Counted from the stretch's first letter, positions 44,261-56,422 are shown. The stretch: 64,000 nt of DNA from Palaemon carinicauda (GCF_036898095.1 NC_090728.1:83723391-83787390), one strand, 5' to 3'. The notes: a model not told the origin generated them from the sequence alone. A program made the numbers and translations.

Positions 44261-47200
44261 ATGTCGGCAGTCGAGACTGATCCTCACGCCCTTTGTCCTT
44301 CTTGTAGGGGCCAACGGTGTGATAGTGTCAACAAGTGTAGGGAGTGGTCTGTTTCCCAGTGGGAGAGGTTTTTGCAACGACGGAAGAATTCCAAACGGGA
44401 TATTTCTCCTTCGAAGGTTGCTTCGAAGGGGGAAAAACCCAAGGCCTCTTCTTCCATTGCCTAAACCTCCTCCGAAGCTCCCACTCGGTTGGTCTCTTTC
44501 AAGAGACCGTTGAGTGGTAGCGTAGACCTATTTATTGTTAACCAACCTCGGGTCTCGAGAGATGACGTTTTTAGCAAAGCAGCTCCACCTCTCCCCCCGG
44601 GGGAGGGCATGTCACTAACCTCTCTGTTTCAGTTTTGGTCCTCCTTGGGGCTTACGGGTTCGCCCTCCAAGTAGGTTTTGCTTAACTACATCCGATTGGG
44701 TGCTGCTGTCAAGCAATCGTCATCATCGTCAGAGGTTTATCCTCTGTCTCTTGTCGACGTCGAGGTGTCAGAGGTATCCAATGCAGTTTCACCCATCTCC
44801 TCTTCCACTCCAGACTCTACGGTAGCTGACGGCTTAGTTTCTCCTGTTCCTGATCAACCTACAAGGGAGAAACTAAGTCCATCGTCAGTCTCTCTTGCTA
44901 GTGTTTCTCCTCCTCGGGGAAGCTCACTTACAGAGATTCTTCTTCGGAGGACTGCTGAAGGTCAGCTTGCTGATCCAACGGCCCACAAAGGGCGCATCCA
45001 TTGGAAGGCTGGCCTTCCTCTTCGCCATAGAGGCCTTCCTTCACCTAAGGTGAGGAGGCGCCTCTTTGGTTCAACGTCTTCTATGGAGTCCCCCGCAGAG
45101 GAGCCTCTAGACTGATCATCCGCCACTGCACCTGCATTGGTCCTGGACCTCTCTGCAGATTGTTCGCAATCTCCTTCGGTGGAAGGTCGTCCTTTTAAAG
45201 GACATGTCGACCTTCCACCCGACAGACATGTCGACCTGCCGTCGCCGTTCCTGCATGGGCCTAACAAGGCTCCAACTGAACGTACTATTGCGCGCCAACA
45301 ACCTACGCGCCCACGAAACTAGACAAGTGCTCATCAGTAGCTCGTCAAGTCCCTTCACTAGAGCTCGCTGATGTTCCTTCTTACCCTAACACAGGGCATC
45401 AAGAGTGTACGTGCCAACATGCGCATGCGCTCCAACATGCACATACGCTCCAACAAGAGCATAGCTCCAGCACGCGCCCTCATGCGCACATGCGCCAACG
45501 AGCTCTGGCGTGCTCTGCACACACTGCGCCAACAATCTCCTATGCACCAGCGCCCACCTGCGCACCAACACCCATCTGCGTGCCAACGTTCTCCTGCTCG
45601 CAAATTATCTGCGTGTCATTGTTCTCCTGCGAATCAGTGCTCTGCTGCGAGCCAACATCTTCCTGCATGTGCGCATACACGCCCTACAGTATACTCTCCT
45701 GCGCGCCATGCTGCGCACCAACGTACGCGTCAAGTAAAACCTGCGCGCCAACTTTCTCCTGATAGCAGGCCTACAGATGAGTCAGCCATGCTGCCTTCAC
45801 CCGCGCGCCATCCCTTACCAACACGCCAGTGCTCACCTGCGCGCCAGCCTTCTCCTGCATGCATCCACAAGGATATACGCGCTCGCCATGCGCACGCTCG
45901 CCAAATCTCTCCTAGGGACGCAAGCCAACATTCTCCCGCACGCCCAACATGAATCTACTGAGCGCCCGCGCTAGGGTACATTCTCCTGCGCGTGCACCCT
46001 ACAGCTGTTACAGATGCGCGCCAACACTCTCCCGCGTGCCCGCTTGCACATCGTGATTCTCCTGCGCGCCGCCATGTGTCTCCCACGCGCGAGCCCCAAT
46101 ATTCTCCCTCGTGCGAGTGCCCCATTATTCTCTCTCGCGCGAGGGTCAATATTCTCCCGCGCACGAGCCTACGCATCGCAAAGAACGACGTCCGGCAAGG
46201 TTGCCATCCCCTCATTCCCCTCCCCGCAAGCGCATACCACCGTGCTTTGTGGGAGAAGGGAAACTGCCAGAGGGGTTCAGGATCCCAAAGCTATCACAGG
46301 GGAACCCAGCTAATCCAGTGACTCCTCCCAGGGATCCCTCAGTCCCTTTCCTTTCAAGGGGTATGTCTGACAGCGCATCTGTCAGCCAACAGCCCTGGTT
46401 CGGTGCCCTGATCAGAGCCGTAATTCAGGCTTTGAAGCCTGTCCTCTCTGAATTGGGACACAGAACCATGGCTGCCTCTACCCCCCTGAAGAGGAAAAGA
46501 GGAGTTCTCGACACCTTCACTTCCCCGAGAACAAAACTGACTCCACGCAGACCTTCGAGGCAAATTCCTCCTATTCCTCGGACTGCCTCTCCTTCCCTTC
46601 CAGACGAAGGTTTCCCGTCTCCAAAGGAATCACGCTAAGAGAGACTCCCACATCCCACCAATGGAGGAAACCTCTCTTTGCGCCGAGAGTTCCACACAGT
46701 CAGGGATTGGAAGGAACATGCCACCCTCTTCAATGTTGGAGACTTATATTCTTCCCAGGAAGGAATCCAAAGACTCCAAAACATTGCCTAAGTCTTCCAC
46801 TAGGGCTAGGATGGAGCCAGCTAGCCACTCGGAAAATGTCAGCGATTCTTTCCAAGAAGAGCCTTCGGGGATAGAAGGAGACTTCGCTGCAAGTCCTACA
46901 ATAGGAGGAGACCAGCAAGAGTCAGAGCACGCGTTCTGGCAAGTTCTGAATGTGATGAGGGCTCTCAATGGGTTTTCCGACCCAGAGATCCCTCCTCGAG
47001 AGGGCAAAGACATGGTCTTGACCGTGTTTTTGGTACTCAGAAGCCCTCGAAGACCAGTGCAGCTCTGCCTTGGTCTCAAGGGGTAAAGAGTACCAGGGAC
47101 AAGATCTCCCAGTAGCTCTCCGAGATGTCCTCCTCCAACCGTTCCGGTACCACCAACAAGCTCCTCCCACCTCCTCGCGTACAGCAAAGGAGGTACTTTG

Positions 47201-47811
47201 AGATCCTAGAGGAGCCTTGTCTAGCTCCTCCACTTCACCACTCGCTGGCAGAGCTAACCAGGGGAGTCCCTCTTGAGAGACTCTCCAACCAGCAGGTCTC
47301 GTTCTAGGCAGCTGAGATCCTCAATCAGGAGAAGGTTGCGAAGTGTGCTATGCAAGCTACTTCGTGGCTCGATATCTGGTTGGGTACCTTAGATATCCTG
47401 ATACGTTCTGAGGATTTCTCAAAAGGAACGTACCAGGAAACCTATGGAAATCTTCCTTCTCTCAGGCACTCACGCGATTGAGTTTCTGGCCTACTTGTGG
47501 GAAAATATCATCCTGAAGCATCGGGATGCAGTAGCGAGAGATTCTATCAGAAGGTCCCTAGCGCCAAGATCAATAGGCTCAGACATTCCTCCATGGAGGG
47601 GTCTGTTCTTTTCGAGCCTAAGGATGTGGATCATGCCGCTGAGAGGTGGAGGAAGTCTCATCAAGACTCCCTCCTTCATAGGGCTTTAACATCCAAGCCC
47701 TATAAACCTCTAGCACCACAGCAGTCCCGTCCAGCCAAGACCACTATGACGACAACAGCAGCGAAGACGATGGTGTTTAAGCCCTTTCCTGTCAAAAAAA
47801 GGGAAGGCTAA
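44261..47811 (+). pseudogene. DIRS C2 gag pseudogene with expanded repeat zone
   Basis: From 44261 it reads TDPHALCPSCRGQRCDSVNK then CREW, a Cys-rich module like that of the B Gag, followed by a Lys/Ser-rich segment and a stop at 44464. Further pieces in other frames are Ser/Pro-rich. A large repetitive zone follows at 45400-46180, and the C-terminal half (46330-47811) is broken by many stops. DIRS Gag is the particle protein; this copy cannot be translated through. The total length (over 1,100 codons if repaired) exceeds the 800 of B, largely because of the repeat zone. Confidence 0.75.
45400..46180 (+). repeat. Degenerate coding repeat in C2 gag (Ser-Pro-Ala-Arg units)
   Basis: Many copies of a short unit around ctcctgcgcgcca, encoding peptides such as RQCSPARQPSPA and RQHSPACP. 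The unit is GC-rich with numerous CpG sites, unlike the surrounding intron. Confidence 0.8.
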
Positions 47812-47927
47812 AAGTTCTCCAGGGGAGGCAAAAATCATAGAGGGAGCAGCCGAGGCCGCAAACGCTAGGATAGGCAGTCCCCCTGCATTTCCACCAGTGG
47901 GGGATGCCTACAAAGATGCTCAAACAG

Positions 47928-48540
47928 GTGGAAGCAACTCGGGGCCGATTCCTGGACAATCTCCGTGATCAGTCTAGGATATCGCGTCCTGTTCATAACA
48001 TCTCTACCTTCCCTGACGATGAATCCAGTGTCATTGAACTCTCTTGCCATGGGATCGGCAAGGGGGCAAGCCCTTCAGGCAGAAGTCCAGACCCTGTTGA
48101 AGAAGGGCGCTCTCCAAGAGGTCCTCGACGGATCCCCAGGCTTCTTCAGTCGACTCTTTCTTGTAAAGAAGGTGTCTGGAGGCTGGAGACCAGTCATCGA
48201 CCTCTCAGCTCTGAACAAGTTTGTCAAACAAACTCCGTTCAGCATGGAGACGGCAGACACGGTCAGACTAGCAGTAAGACCGCAAGACTTCATGTGCACA
48301 CTGGACCTAAAGGATGCGTACTTCCAGATCTCAGTCCATCCGTCTTCAAGGCAGTACTTAAGATGCAGCCTGGACAACAGAAAATACCACAGCACCCTAA
48401 GTTTTCACCATAGTGTTCACCCTAGTATCATCTTGGGCACACAGGATTGGCATCTGTCTCCTCCGTTATCTGGATGACTGGTTAATACTGTACTAGCAGA
48501 CTCGGTGTCAACCCTTCTTCAACACCGAGACAAACTTTTG
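47928..48540 (+). pseudogene. DIRS C2 reverse transcriptase pseudogene
   Basis: QALQAEVQTLLKKGALQEV, then GSPGFFSRLFLVKKVSGGWR, PVIDLSALNKFV and FMCTLDLKDAYFQISVHPSS (catalytic Asp) read in one frame. After SRQYLR at about 48360 the frame shifts. The catalytic box (ttatctggatgactggtt, 48467-48484) is present as YLDDW in another frame, followed by a stop. A deletion appears to have removed the PFGL-like block. Confidence 0.82.
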
Positions 48541-49600
48541 AGACTGCCAAGATCTGGGGATCATGGTTAATCTTGAGAAGTCTTCCCTGCTTCCCACTCA
48601 AAGACTGGTATACTCAGGCATGACTATAGACACCATTCTCCACAAAGTCTTCCCATCAGACGACAGGATAGCAAGGCCGAGGAAGGTCGCATGACCTTTT
48701 CTCAGACGAGAAGAACTTCCAGCCCAATCATGGTTACGTCTCCTCGGTCACCTTTCATCGCTGACCCGTCTAGTTACCAATGGTCGCCTCAGGATGAGAT
48801 CCCTCCAGTGGCGACTCAAGTCCCGGTGGAATCAAGCTTACGACTCCCGGAAATCCAGATCCCCGTGGGACCTGCGGAACTGACGGACATCCAGATCCCC
48901 GTGGGACCTGCGGAACTGACGGACCTCCAGTGGTGGGTAGCAGACGAGAACCTACGAAAGGGAGTGGATCTTCTCGTCCTCCCCCCCCCGGAATTGATGC
49001 AGTTTTCAGATGCTTCAAAAAAAGGGTGAGGGGCGCACGTGTTGCACCACATGACCTTGGGCCTCTGGTCAGAGTCAGAAAAGTACCTCCACATATATCT
49101 CCTAGAGATGAAGGCCGTCTTTCTAGCCCCTCAACAGTTCCAACAGTACCTGGCAAGTTACTCTGTGGTGGTGATGAGCAACAACACCACAGTAGTGGCC
49201 TACATCAACAAACAAGGAGGTACTTTTTCGCAGCAACTATCCCTTCTGGCAGTAGAGATACTGAGATGGGCCGAAATCCACTTGATACCACTATCGGCAC
49301 GCTTTATTCCGGGCAAGATGAATGTGCTTGCCGACAACCTGAGCAGAGCATCTCAGATAGTGAGTACCGAGTGGACCTTGGATCATCTAGTAGCCAACAA
49401 AGTCCTGACTTTGTGGGGTTCTCCGACTGTGGACCTCTTCGCAATGGCCCTGAACTTCAGGCTCCGCTGTACTGTTCCCCAGTCCCAGACCCCAAGGCTC
49501 TCTGGCAAGATGCTTTCCAACAACGGTGGGACAACATCGACGTTTACACCTTTCCCCATTCTGTCTGATGAGGAGGGTACTCAACAAGACCAGAACATCG
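48541..49600 (+). pseudogene. DIRS C2 connection and RNase H pseudogene
   Basis: DENLRKGVDLLVLPPPELMQ then FSDASKKG gives the first catalytic Asp, with a stop at 49027. A second frame continues with LLEMKAVFLAPQQF (Glu), VVVMSNNTTVVAYINKQGG (Asn where relatives have the catalytic Asp, SDNTT), PGKMNVLADNLSRASQ (Asp), and TLWGSPTVDLFAMALNFRL. The loss of that Asp would inactivate RNase H even without the frame breaks. Confidence 0.82.
48855..48926 (+). repeat. 36-bp tandem duplication in C2
   Basis: atccagatccccgtgggacc ... acggac occurs twice in direct succession and is in frame (12 codons). Confidence 0.9.
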
Positions 49601-49759
49601 GTCAATCTTTTAATGACCCTCATAGCTCCGCTATGGCATCACGCAGAATGGTTCCCGGACCTTCTGCAACTCCTAACGGGGCCGGCAAGAGAATTCCCTC
49701 CACGACACAATCTACTCAAACAACCACATGCCAACATCTTCCACAAAGCCGTAGCTTCA

Positions 49760-50822
49760 CTACGACTTCACGCCTGGAGACTATCAAGCATCTCCTCTCT
49801 GAGAGAGTATTTTCGCAACAAGTTACATTCAGGATGTTTGGACACCTGCGAAAGTCATCAGCAGCAGCCTACCAGGCAAAGTGGAAAGTCTTCTGTGTGG
49901 TTGGTGTCGTGGAAGGGGTATCTCTCCACTCGATGCCACTATTCCAGCAATAGCGGAGTTCCTCGTGTATTTGCGTGAAGAAATGCTCCTATCAGTCTAG
50001 GCATTGAAAGGCTATCGCTCAGCCTTAAGCCTCGCCTTCAGGCTGAAAGGAATGAACATTTCTTCATCGCTAGAACTTTTTCTACTCATACGGAGTTATG
50101 AACTTACCTGCCCTCGGTCGGAAGTGAGACCTCCCCCATGGAACTTGGTTCTAGTTCTCAGGTCTCTTAAGAGACCTCCCTTTGAACCATTACGCCAGGC
50201 ATCAGATCGCCACCTAACTTGGAAGACGGTGTTCCTGCTAGCTTTGGTCTCGGTCAAGCGAGTCGGTGAACTTCATGGCCTCTCGTATGACATCGCCCAT
50301 TTAAGGGGATGGGGGGAGGTAACGTTCAGCTTCGTCCCTGAGTTTATTGCTAAGACTCAGAACCCGGGAGTAGCGGATCCTCAATTCGACTCCCTCCGGA
50401 TTTCTAGTCTCCATACTGTAACAGATGACACAGACCATCTCTTACTATGCCCAGTAAGGAGCTTGAGGCTGTACCTCAAGAGAACAGCCGCAACCCGTCC
50501 TCGTATGCCAGCACTATTCGTCAGCACAGGAAGGACTAAGAGGAGGGTCACCAAGAACACCATCTCTGGATGGATTCGCAGGGTCATTGACCTGGCACTG
50601 AATCCAGACCCTCCTCCGTCACGTCTCCCCAGAGCACATGATGTTAGGGGCATAGCTACGTCCCTGGCCTTCCAAAGAAATTTTTCAGTGACGCAGGTTC
50701 TTCAAGTTGGGGTGTGGAAATGGCAAACCACGTTCACATCCTACTACCTGCAAGAAGTGACCCACAGGAGACTCGATACTTTCTCTATCGGTCCTGTGGT
50801 GGCTGCACAACAGCTGGTTTAA
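49760..50822 (+). pseudogene. DIRS C2 tyrosine recombinase pseudogene
   Basis: The last 273 codons (50004-50822) are open and complete: LVSVKRVGELHGLS (Arg), RAHDVRGIATSLAF (His-x-x-Arg), TFTSYYLQEVTHRR (Tyr), SIGPVVAAQQLV end. Upstream, the core-binding part (YQAKWKVFC) is frameshifted near 49895 and a TAG at 49998-50000 replaces the codon that is TCG in C1. The catalytic residues are all intact, so inactivation came from the N-terminal half. Confidence 0.85.
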
Positions 50823-51304
50823 AACCTCAAGCTCCATATTTGACAAGTAGCAGAGGTTGAGGGTATTGTTACCCAGTTTTAGTCTGCATGAATGAAAAGG
50901 TTTGACTGGCCCTTATTCTTTTGTTCATCATCCCCTCCCATGGGGAAAGCAGCATCCTGGGTTCTCTGCATAGCTGACCTCAAACCACTGCAGGTAAACC
51001 ATGCTCCCTTGTGTTCCTAGTATTAATATCAATAATGTTACATCCCCATACCCTGACGAGGTGGTATTGGGAAAGTCCTAGTCTACAAGTTTCCATCTAA
51101 AGAACTTCAGAACAACTTTCTAGGACGAGTCACACTTCTTCATACCCTCACACACAGCTTGTATAGGCCGCGGACCTTGCGTAGCAAGGTTTCAGCGAGG
51201 TGCATAACTCCTTATTTCTTGAGTGCTAACAGACTCGGATAAGAAGCCCCTGGGCAAAGCCAAAAGCCAGACTGGCTTGGACGTCCACCCTTCCAAATGG
51301 GTGA

Positions 51305-51400
51305 GTCACCCCTATTAAATAGCGTGGTTAGTATTCCAGTTACGGAACAAATGACAAATTCGTAGATAATTTGTATTTTTCCTAACTATACAAACCTTAG
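51305..51400 (+). repeat. DIRS C2 internal complementary region
   Basis: acccctattaaatagcgtgg ... cagttacggaac is the inverse of the left end at 43914-43955. aaatgacaaattcgtagata ... aaccttagctattta is the inverse of the right end at 51590-51657. Confidence 0.9.
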
Positions 51401-51461
51401 CTATTTAAGCAAACTTGCCTGCGAGCCCTATTCCCCCTGGAAGTCCTACCTCCAAGCAAAG

Positions 51462-51657
51462 TGAGCTCAAGCACAGGTGTGAGAGGGGGGGGTTGGCAAG
51501 TTACCCTCCCCTACCCCGCTAACTAGCGGTGTGGGGAGTAAACCCTTGTTAAAAATTAATGGCTCGTCATTTCAGCTACGCCGAAAGTAATACCCCTATT
51601 AAATAGCTCAGGTTTGTATAGTTAGGAAAAAATACAAATTATCTACGAATTGGTCAT
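51462..51657 (+). repeat. DIRS C2 right inverted terminal repeat
   Basis: Inverted partner of 43914-44095; ends cgaattggtcat. Confidence 0.88.
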
Positions 51658-52070
51658 ATTAACTTATTTAGCGTGTCAGTGTGTCACACCTTTGAGGAGT
51701 AAGGGTATTTCCTCCAATTGTAAAAATAATCCTGTTTTTGACTTGCAGGGGTGGGAGGAAACAATTATCCAAATCTTAATCCATAGCCCGGGTCTGGCTG
51801 GCCTGGAAGATCCAAGCAATCTACAACGATGGTTTAAACTGTGTGAACTATTGAAATTTGAAATAGAATAATCGATCTAAATTTCCACTTTGAAATTATT
51901 ATAAAAGAAATTGCATTTGTAAAGACCATTTAAACAATGTATTGGCACCGCAGATTATTTCTTCCAGAGTAGCCCAATTTCAGGCAAGTAGCGGTACTCT
52001 TTTATAACCCACGGCAAGGTGTTCAAAAGTAGCCCTATTGGGCGGGTAAACCGCGGGTTTGGCAACACTG
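51658..52070. other. Right part of the hAT element with a possible small exon
   Basis: At 51748-51871 a tttttgacttgcag acceptor-like tract precedes a frame reading WEETIIQILIHSPGLAGLED and ending at TAA. It could be a terminal exon of the original hAT or a captured exon; I do not recognise it. The rest is AT-rich up to the element end at 52070. Confidence 0.35.
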
Positions 52071-52078
52071 CTCATTCC

Positions 52079-55000
52079 ATGGCACTGGAATATCCCTGTT
52101 TCAACACCCATCAGCGACTTCACTGGAGCTTCCTGGGCTGTTGCCCACACCCATTGTGATGCTGCTGATGCCAAGAAGATGTCAGCGTCTCTCCGCCATA
52201 CCTACACCAATGTACCTTCTGTTGCTCTCCAAGGCAACACTCACAGGTGCCAAAGCAAGAAGGTCCGAACGGGGCTGGCTGTCAGATCATACCTCAAGCC
52301 TTTTCTAATTGTTCATTAAATGTTATCATACTTTAAATTAGGTCCTTAACACACTTTCGATCGTGGCAATCGTACATACATTTACCTGCTTAAATAATTA
52401 TGTTACTTTCTGCTTTACAGCTGGCTGGATACCCTGAAGGAGGACGAGATGATCTCCTGGGCTGCATACCATGCAAGCCAGGAAGCAGCACGACCACAAG
52501 TTGTGTATGTGGCGCTCATTTCCTTGCTACCCCTTTCCCATTATGAGGCACACTCCTTAGCCATGATATGTCACTCGATGGACATTGTGAAGATGGCAGT
52601 CCATATCCTAAACCCTGGCCAGATCCCAGTTCTCATATGTTACCAGCCACTCTACACTCTGGCAAAGCAGATTCAATGGAGCTGGCCTACAAGTTATTGC
52701 GAGGATCGATTCATAGTGATGTTTGGTGGCCTACAAATGGAGATGCCATCCCTCAAGGTCCTGGGAGATCTTCTGGAGGGCAGCAGCTGGACAGGAGCAT
52801 TTGTTCAGGCTGGGGTTGTTACCAGTGGAACAGCAGATTCATTTTTGAAAGTATCCCACGTGAAGCGAACAAGACGGGCTCACCAAGTCACAGCCAGCTG
52901 TCTTTATCTACTTCGGCAGAGTGCCTACAGCGACTACATCCAGACCTTGGAAGATGCAAGTGAAGTGGTGTCATTTGAAGACTGGTTTGATGCAAGGCCT
53001 GAGGCATGTCCTCAATTCCAATTCTGGTACTTGATCCTTCAGCTGAAGCTGGCTGTGGTGGTCTACGTGAGAGCGATACATGAGGCCAACTTCAAGCTAT
53101 ACATAGAGGCCCTGTCCAAGATTGTCCCTTGATTTTTCACCCTGGGCCATACACACTACAGTACTGAGATGGACACTACAGTACTTGAGATGAGTGCCGA
53201 TCCACATACGAGACATGGTGTCACTGAAGAAGCTCTATCACAATGTCTATGAGTTTCTGAAGGGGAAATTTGTAGTCAACAAGTCAAAACTTGCATTCTC
53301 TGCTGTTGCTATTGACCAGGACCATGAGTAGAACAATGCTTCCGTGAAAGGAGACGGCGGTGTTGTGGGCCTGACAGAGAACCCTACAGCTCTTTGTCGC
53401 TGGATGGTATTTGGTCCCGAGATGGCTCGTTTAATTCAGGAATTTGAAGGATTCACCGAGAAGAGGCAGGACACAAATGTACGTCATCATAAACAGAAGA
53501 AACATGCACAGATGGCATTTGCACAAGACGTGCTATCACTGAGCCGAGCTGTGTAAGGAATGGGGAACCTGTTTGCTGAATACAGCAGTAATCTCCTTGT
53601 TTTGGACAGTAGAGACGTGGATACAGCAGTGGCAGGCACAGTGTGGCAAATAGAGAAAGCTGGACTCGAGCAGTATGAGACCCATGTTAAAGAGAGGCTT
53701 GTGAACCATACAGTGCCTATCGCAGATCCCATCAGGCGGAACAATTTTTATCTTTTCAGTCAACCACCAGCCAGAGAGAAGTCAAGGAAACCATTTCAGA
53801 TGTCATCTCTGAGGAATGACTGTTCGCTCTTCTCCAGACTATTCATTGCCTCACAGGTATGCATGATGATTTAGATGAGTTCTTTCAACACGAAAACCAG
53901 GCCTGTCCACCATCCCTATCTCAGATGGGAGGCTTGAGAGCTGGCAACACGTCTAACTTGATGCCCTGCCTAGAAAACCTTGTTCCAGTGAAAGAGAATC
54001 TCTCCACCCCCAGAGTACAGGTCAATATCATGGATGGTGCTGTTGCGACCAGGGACTGCAAAGACATTCCAAAGTTATGCCTCTGATGTCTTTGTGCTTT
54101 ATGTCACACCCCAGCTGCAGCATGTAGACAGACTTGACATTGTCTGGGATTTGTATATGGAAGACAGCTTGAAGGCAGACACTTGCAGCAAGAGAGGAAA
54201 GGGAGTTAAGAGATGAGTTGAGCCATCAAGTGCAGTTCCTGGAAATTGGCAAGAGTTTCTCCACATTGATGACAACAAGATAAAGCTATTCTCCCTCTTG
54301 GCCTCTAATGTGATAGAAATTGACACCAAAATACATCTCGTCACCACACAAGGCACTCGTCACCACACAAGGCACTAGCATTTGTTGCTCCAATCGCCAG
54401 GGCGTGTCAGCTCTAGTGCCATGCACACATGAGGAGGCTGACACTCAAATTATTCTTCACCTACAGGATGCCATCCAACAGGGGTACAGTAAAGTGTCAA
54501 TACTCACAGTTGATACAGATGTAGTAGTCCTGTTCATAACATCAGCCAATCACCTTAACATCTCTGAACTTTGGATTGCCTTTGGAGTTGAGGAAAACTT
54601 TAGGTTCATCCCTGCTCATGAAATCACCAAAGCTCTTGGTCCTGACCGATGTGTGGCCTTGCCGATGTTCCACGGCTTCACTGGTTGTGACACGGTGTCC
54701 TGTTTTGGCGGTAGAGGCAGGAAAACTGCATGGGACACCTGGACCACCTATGGAGAAGTCACACCAGCATTCTTTTCTATGAGTGCCATGCCAGACACAT
54801 TCCAATGATAAGTGGTTGCATCTACTGGAGAGATTTGTGGTGCTGCTGTATGATCGTACCAGCACAGTGGAGGGTGTGAACCAGGCAGGGAAACACCTGT
54901 TCACCAAGAAAGGCAGAGCTATGGATAGTCTGCCTCCTTCACAGGCTGCACTCATCCAGCACACCAAGAAAGCTGCCTACCAGGCTGGTCGCTGTAGAGC

Positions 55001-55220
55001 TCATATGCTGACCCATGCTCCAGAGCTTTCATCACCAAGTGAATGGGGTTGGAGCAAGAAACCTGGTGGTGGGTGGAGTATTAACTGGACAACCCTACCA
55101 GAAGCATCAAAAGCTTGCAGGGAACTTTTGCGATGTGGCTGCAAGAATGACTGCAGCGGACGCTGCAAATATCAGAAGGCGGCTCTTCAGTGTACTTCTC
55201 TGTGTCAGTGCAGTGGGTAG
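52079..55220 (+). pseudogene. Transposon-like multicopy gene, 3' part with PIN/Asteroid-like motifs and Cys-rich tail
   Basis: It resumes the gene cut at 40525 (HGTGISLFQHPS). Then: TYTNVPSVALQGN; a tract after an acceptor-like cag at 52421 with ISWAAYHASQEAARPQVV, EDRFIVMFGGLQMEM and SGTADSFLKVSHVKRTRRAH; after stops, VVGLTENPTALCRWMV and NLLVLDSRDVDTAVAG; then THEEADTQIILHLQDAI, ILTVDTDVVVLFIT and FHGFTGCDTVSCFGGRGRK, acidic motifs resembling FEN1/Asteroid-type PIN nucleases; finally a Cys-rich tail (CGCKNDCSGRCKYQ, CTSLCQC). At least four frame breaks. The nuclease relation is an inference from motif spacing. Confidence 0.65.
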
Positions 55221-56240
55221 TGCTCAACTTGACTTATTACATAGAAAACAGTTAATTATTTTTTTACACAATTTCCATTGATATACAATTAGACTATAAT
55301 AAGCTATAATAAAAATAAAAACATTCCAACACCTAGAAAAATTGTAACATGATGTAAAGGTGATAAAGTCTTATTATTTAGTTCAAACTATTAATGATTT
55401 TCAATTTTAACTGTTATGTGAACAGTGTAATTACTGATGTATGATCTATAATACAAAATAACGACATTCCCACATCTAGAATTGATTTAACCTACAATAT
55501 CAAAGAATTTCAAATGAGCAGTGGCTGGGATGGCCCTATATCCAGATATCATCATTGAGGCATAGTCTACCTGCACACCAAATTTCATGCTTGTTTCACC
55601 AAAACCACAATACTTCCACCTATCTGTTGTACTATAGCAACAGTTCATTAACTTACCATGTTGGTGTTCAATGGACATAATCTTGAAGGATATTGTCCTT
55701 CTTGCTGAGATTATCAGGCCATAGGTCCTATAGGGGTTGCTGGAGCTATGGTCTTCTTAAGTTTTTTAGTTCAATTCATTTATAGATGTCTTTTTCAATA
55801 TTAAAATATTAGCAAAAAAAAAAAAAAAACAGTATGATGTCCCCTATTTCAAACTGTAATTTTAGTTGGTTTCCGTTAAATCTAGACCAATTGAGTCTAG
55901 AATTTTATGTTCACATTTTAATTTTCTTGTTTGACCTATCCTTCTCTTACTGTGTCCCTCCTCCATCAAGGAGTGGAAGTCAGCACTATAAACATCAATG
56001 GTTCTGGGTGTGATTAAGAAACGATTGAATATTTCCATTTTCCTTACAGATGCCTTTTCGACATCCTGTCCATCTGAATTCAAAGGATTTTTTGCTTTGT
56101 CGGTGATTCGAAGATATACCTGTAAAAGTGTTGTTTTTTATCTCAGGGCAATCCCTCAAGTATCCGAGGACTCAGAGTATTTTATACCTGATTGACTACT
56201 TGTTTTTTATATACGTTGTAAGGAATGCAGATTCAGCAAT
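55221..56240. other. Intron sequence, nothing recognised
   Basis: AT-rich with short spurious frames and a poly-A run at 55813-55830. Confidence 0.5.
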
Positions 56241-56422
56241 TTTAGTTGCTCAGATTTATATTTAGGTTGGGATTTATGGTATGTGTGAAAAATTATCTTC
56301 TGTTGCCATTTTAGAAGATACTTTGTTTGAGGATGTTAATAAAAGCCCCCGTTTTTTGGATTTTTCCATTGGAGAATGGGATTCAATCATGCCTTATATT
56401 AACATTTCACAGGCTGAAGTCT

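Larger units (their letters stand above)
43914..51657 (+). mobile_element. DIRS-type retrotransposon C2, full length but decayed
   Basis: The 7.74-kb element begins gttccgtaactggaatac and ends cgaattggtcat. The ICR near 51305-51400 carries these ends joined (ccagttacggaac then aaatgacaaattcg). Inverted repeats at 43914-44095 and 51462-51657 share aggggtattact, gaaatgacgagccatta, accgctagttagcgggg and the cacctgtgcttgagctcact block. All proteins carry stops or frameshifts. It lies inside the hAT element. Confidence 0.9.
40526..52070. mobile_element. hAT-like DNA transposon, itself interrupted by two other elements
   Basis: The left end is cagggttgacaaa and the right end read inverted is cagtgttgccaaa, an 11/13 match. 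The flanks carry a perfect 8-bp duplication, ctcattcc, at 40518-40525 and 52071-52078, the size expected for hAT. Removing the element and one target copy restores the frame of the host gene (TTC CAT GGC). Subtracting the mariner-like element and DIRS C2 leaves about 1.35 kb, too small for an intact transposase. Confidence 0.88.

Noticed and set aside
43914..51657. CRISPR-like array in the 45.4-46.2 kb repeats
   Set aside because: Units are short, degenerate and coding-like within a gag, without uniform repeats and spacers; the genome is eukaryotic.
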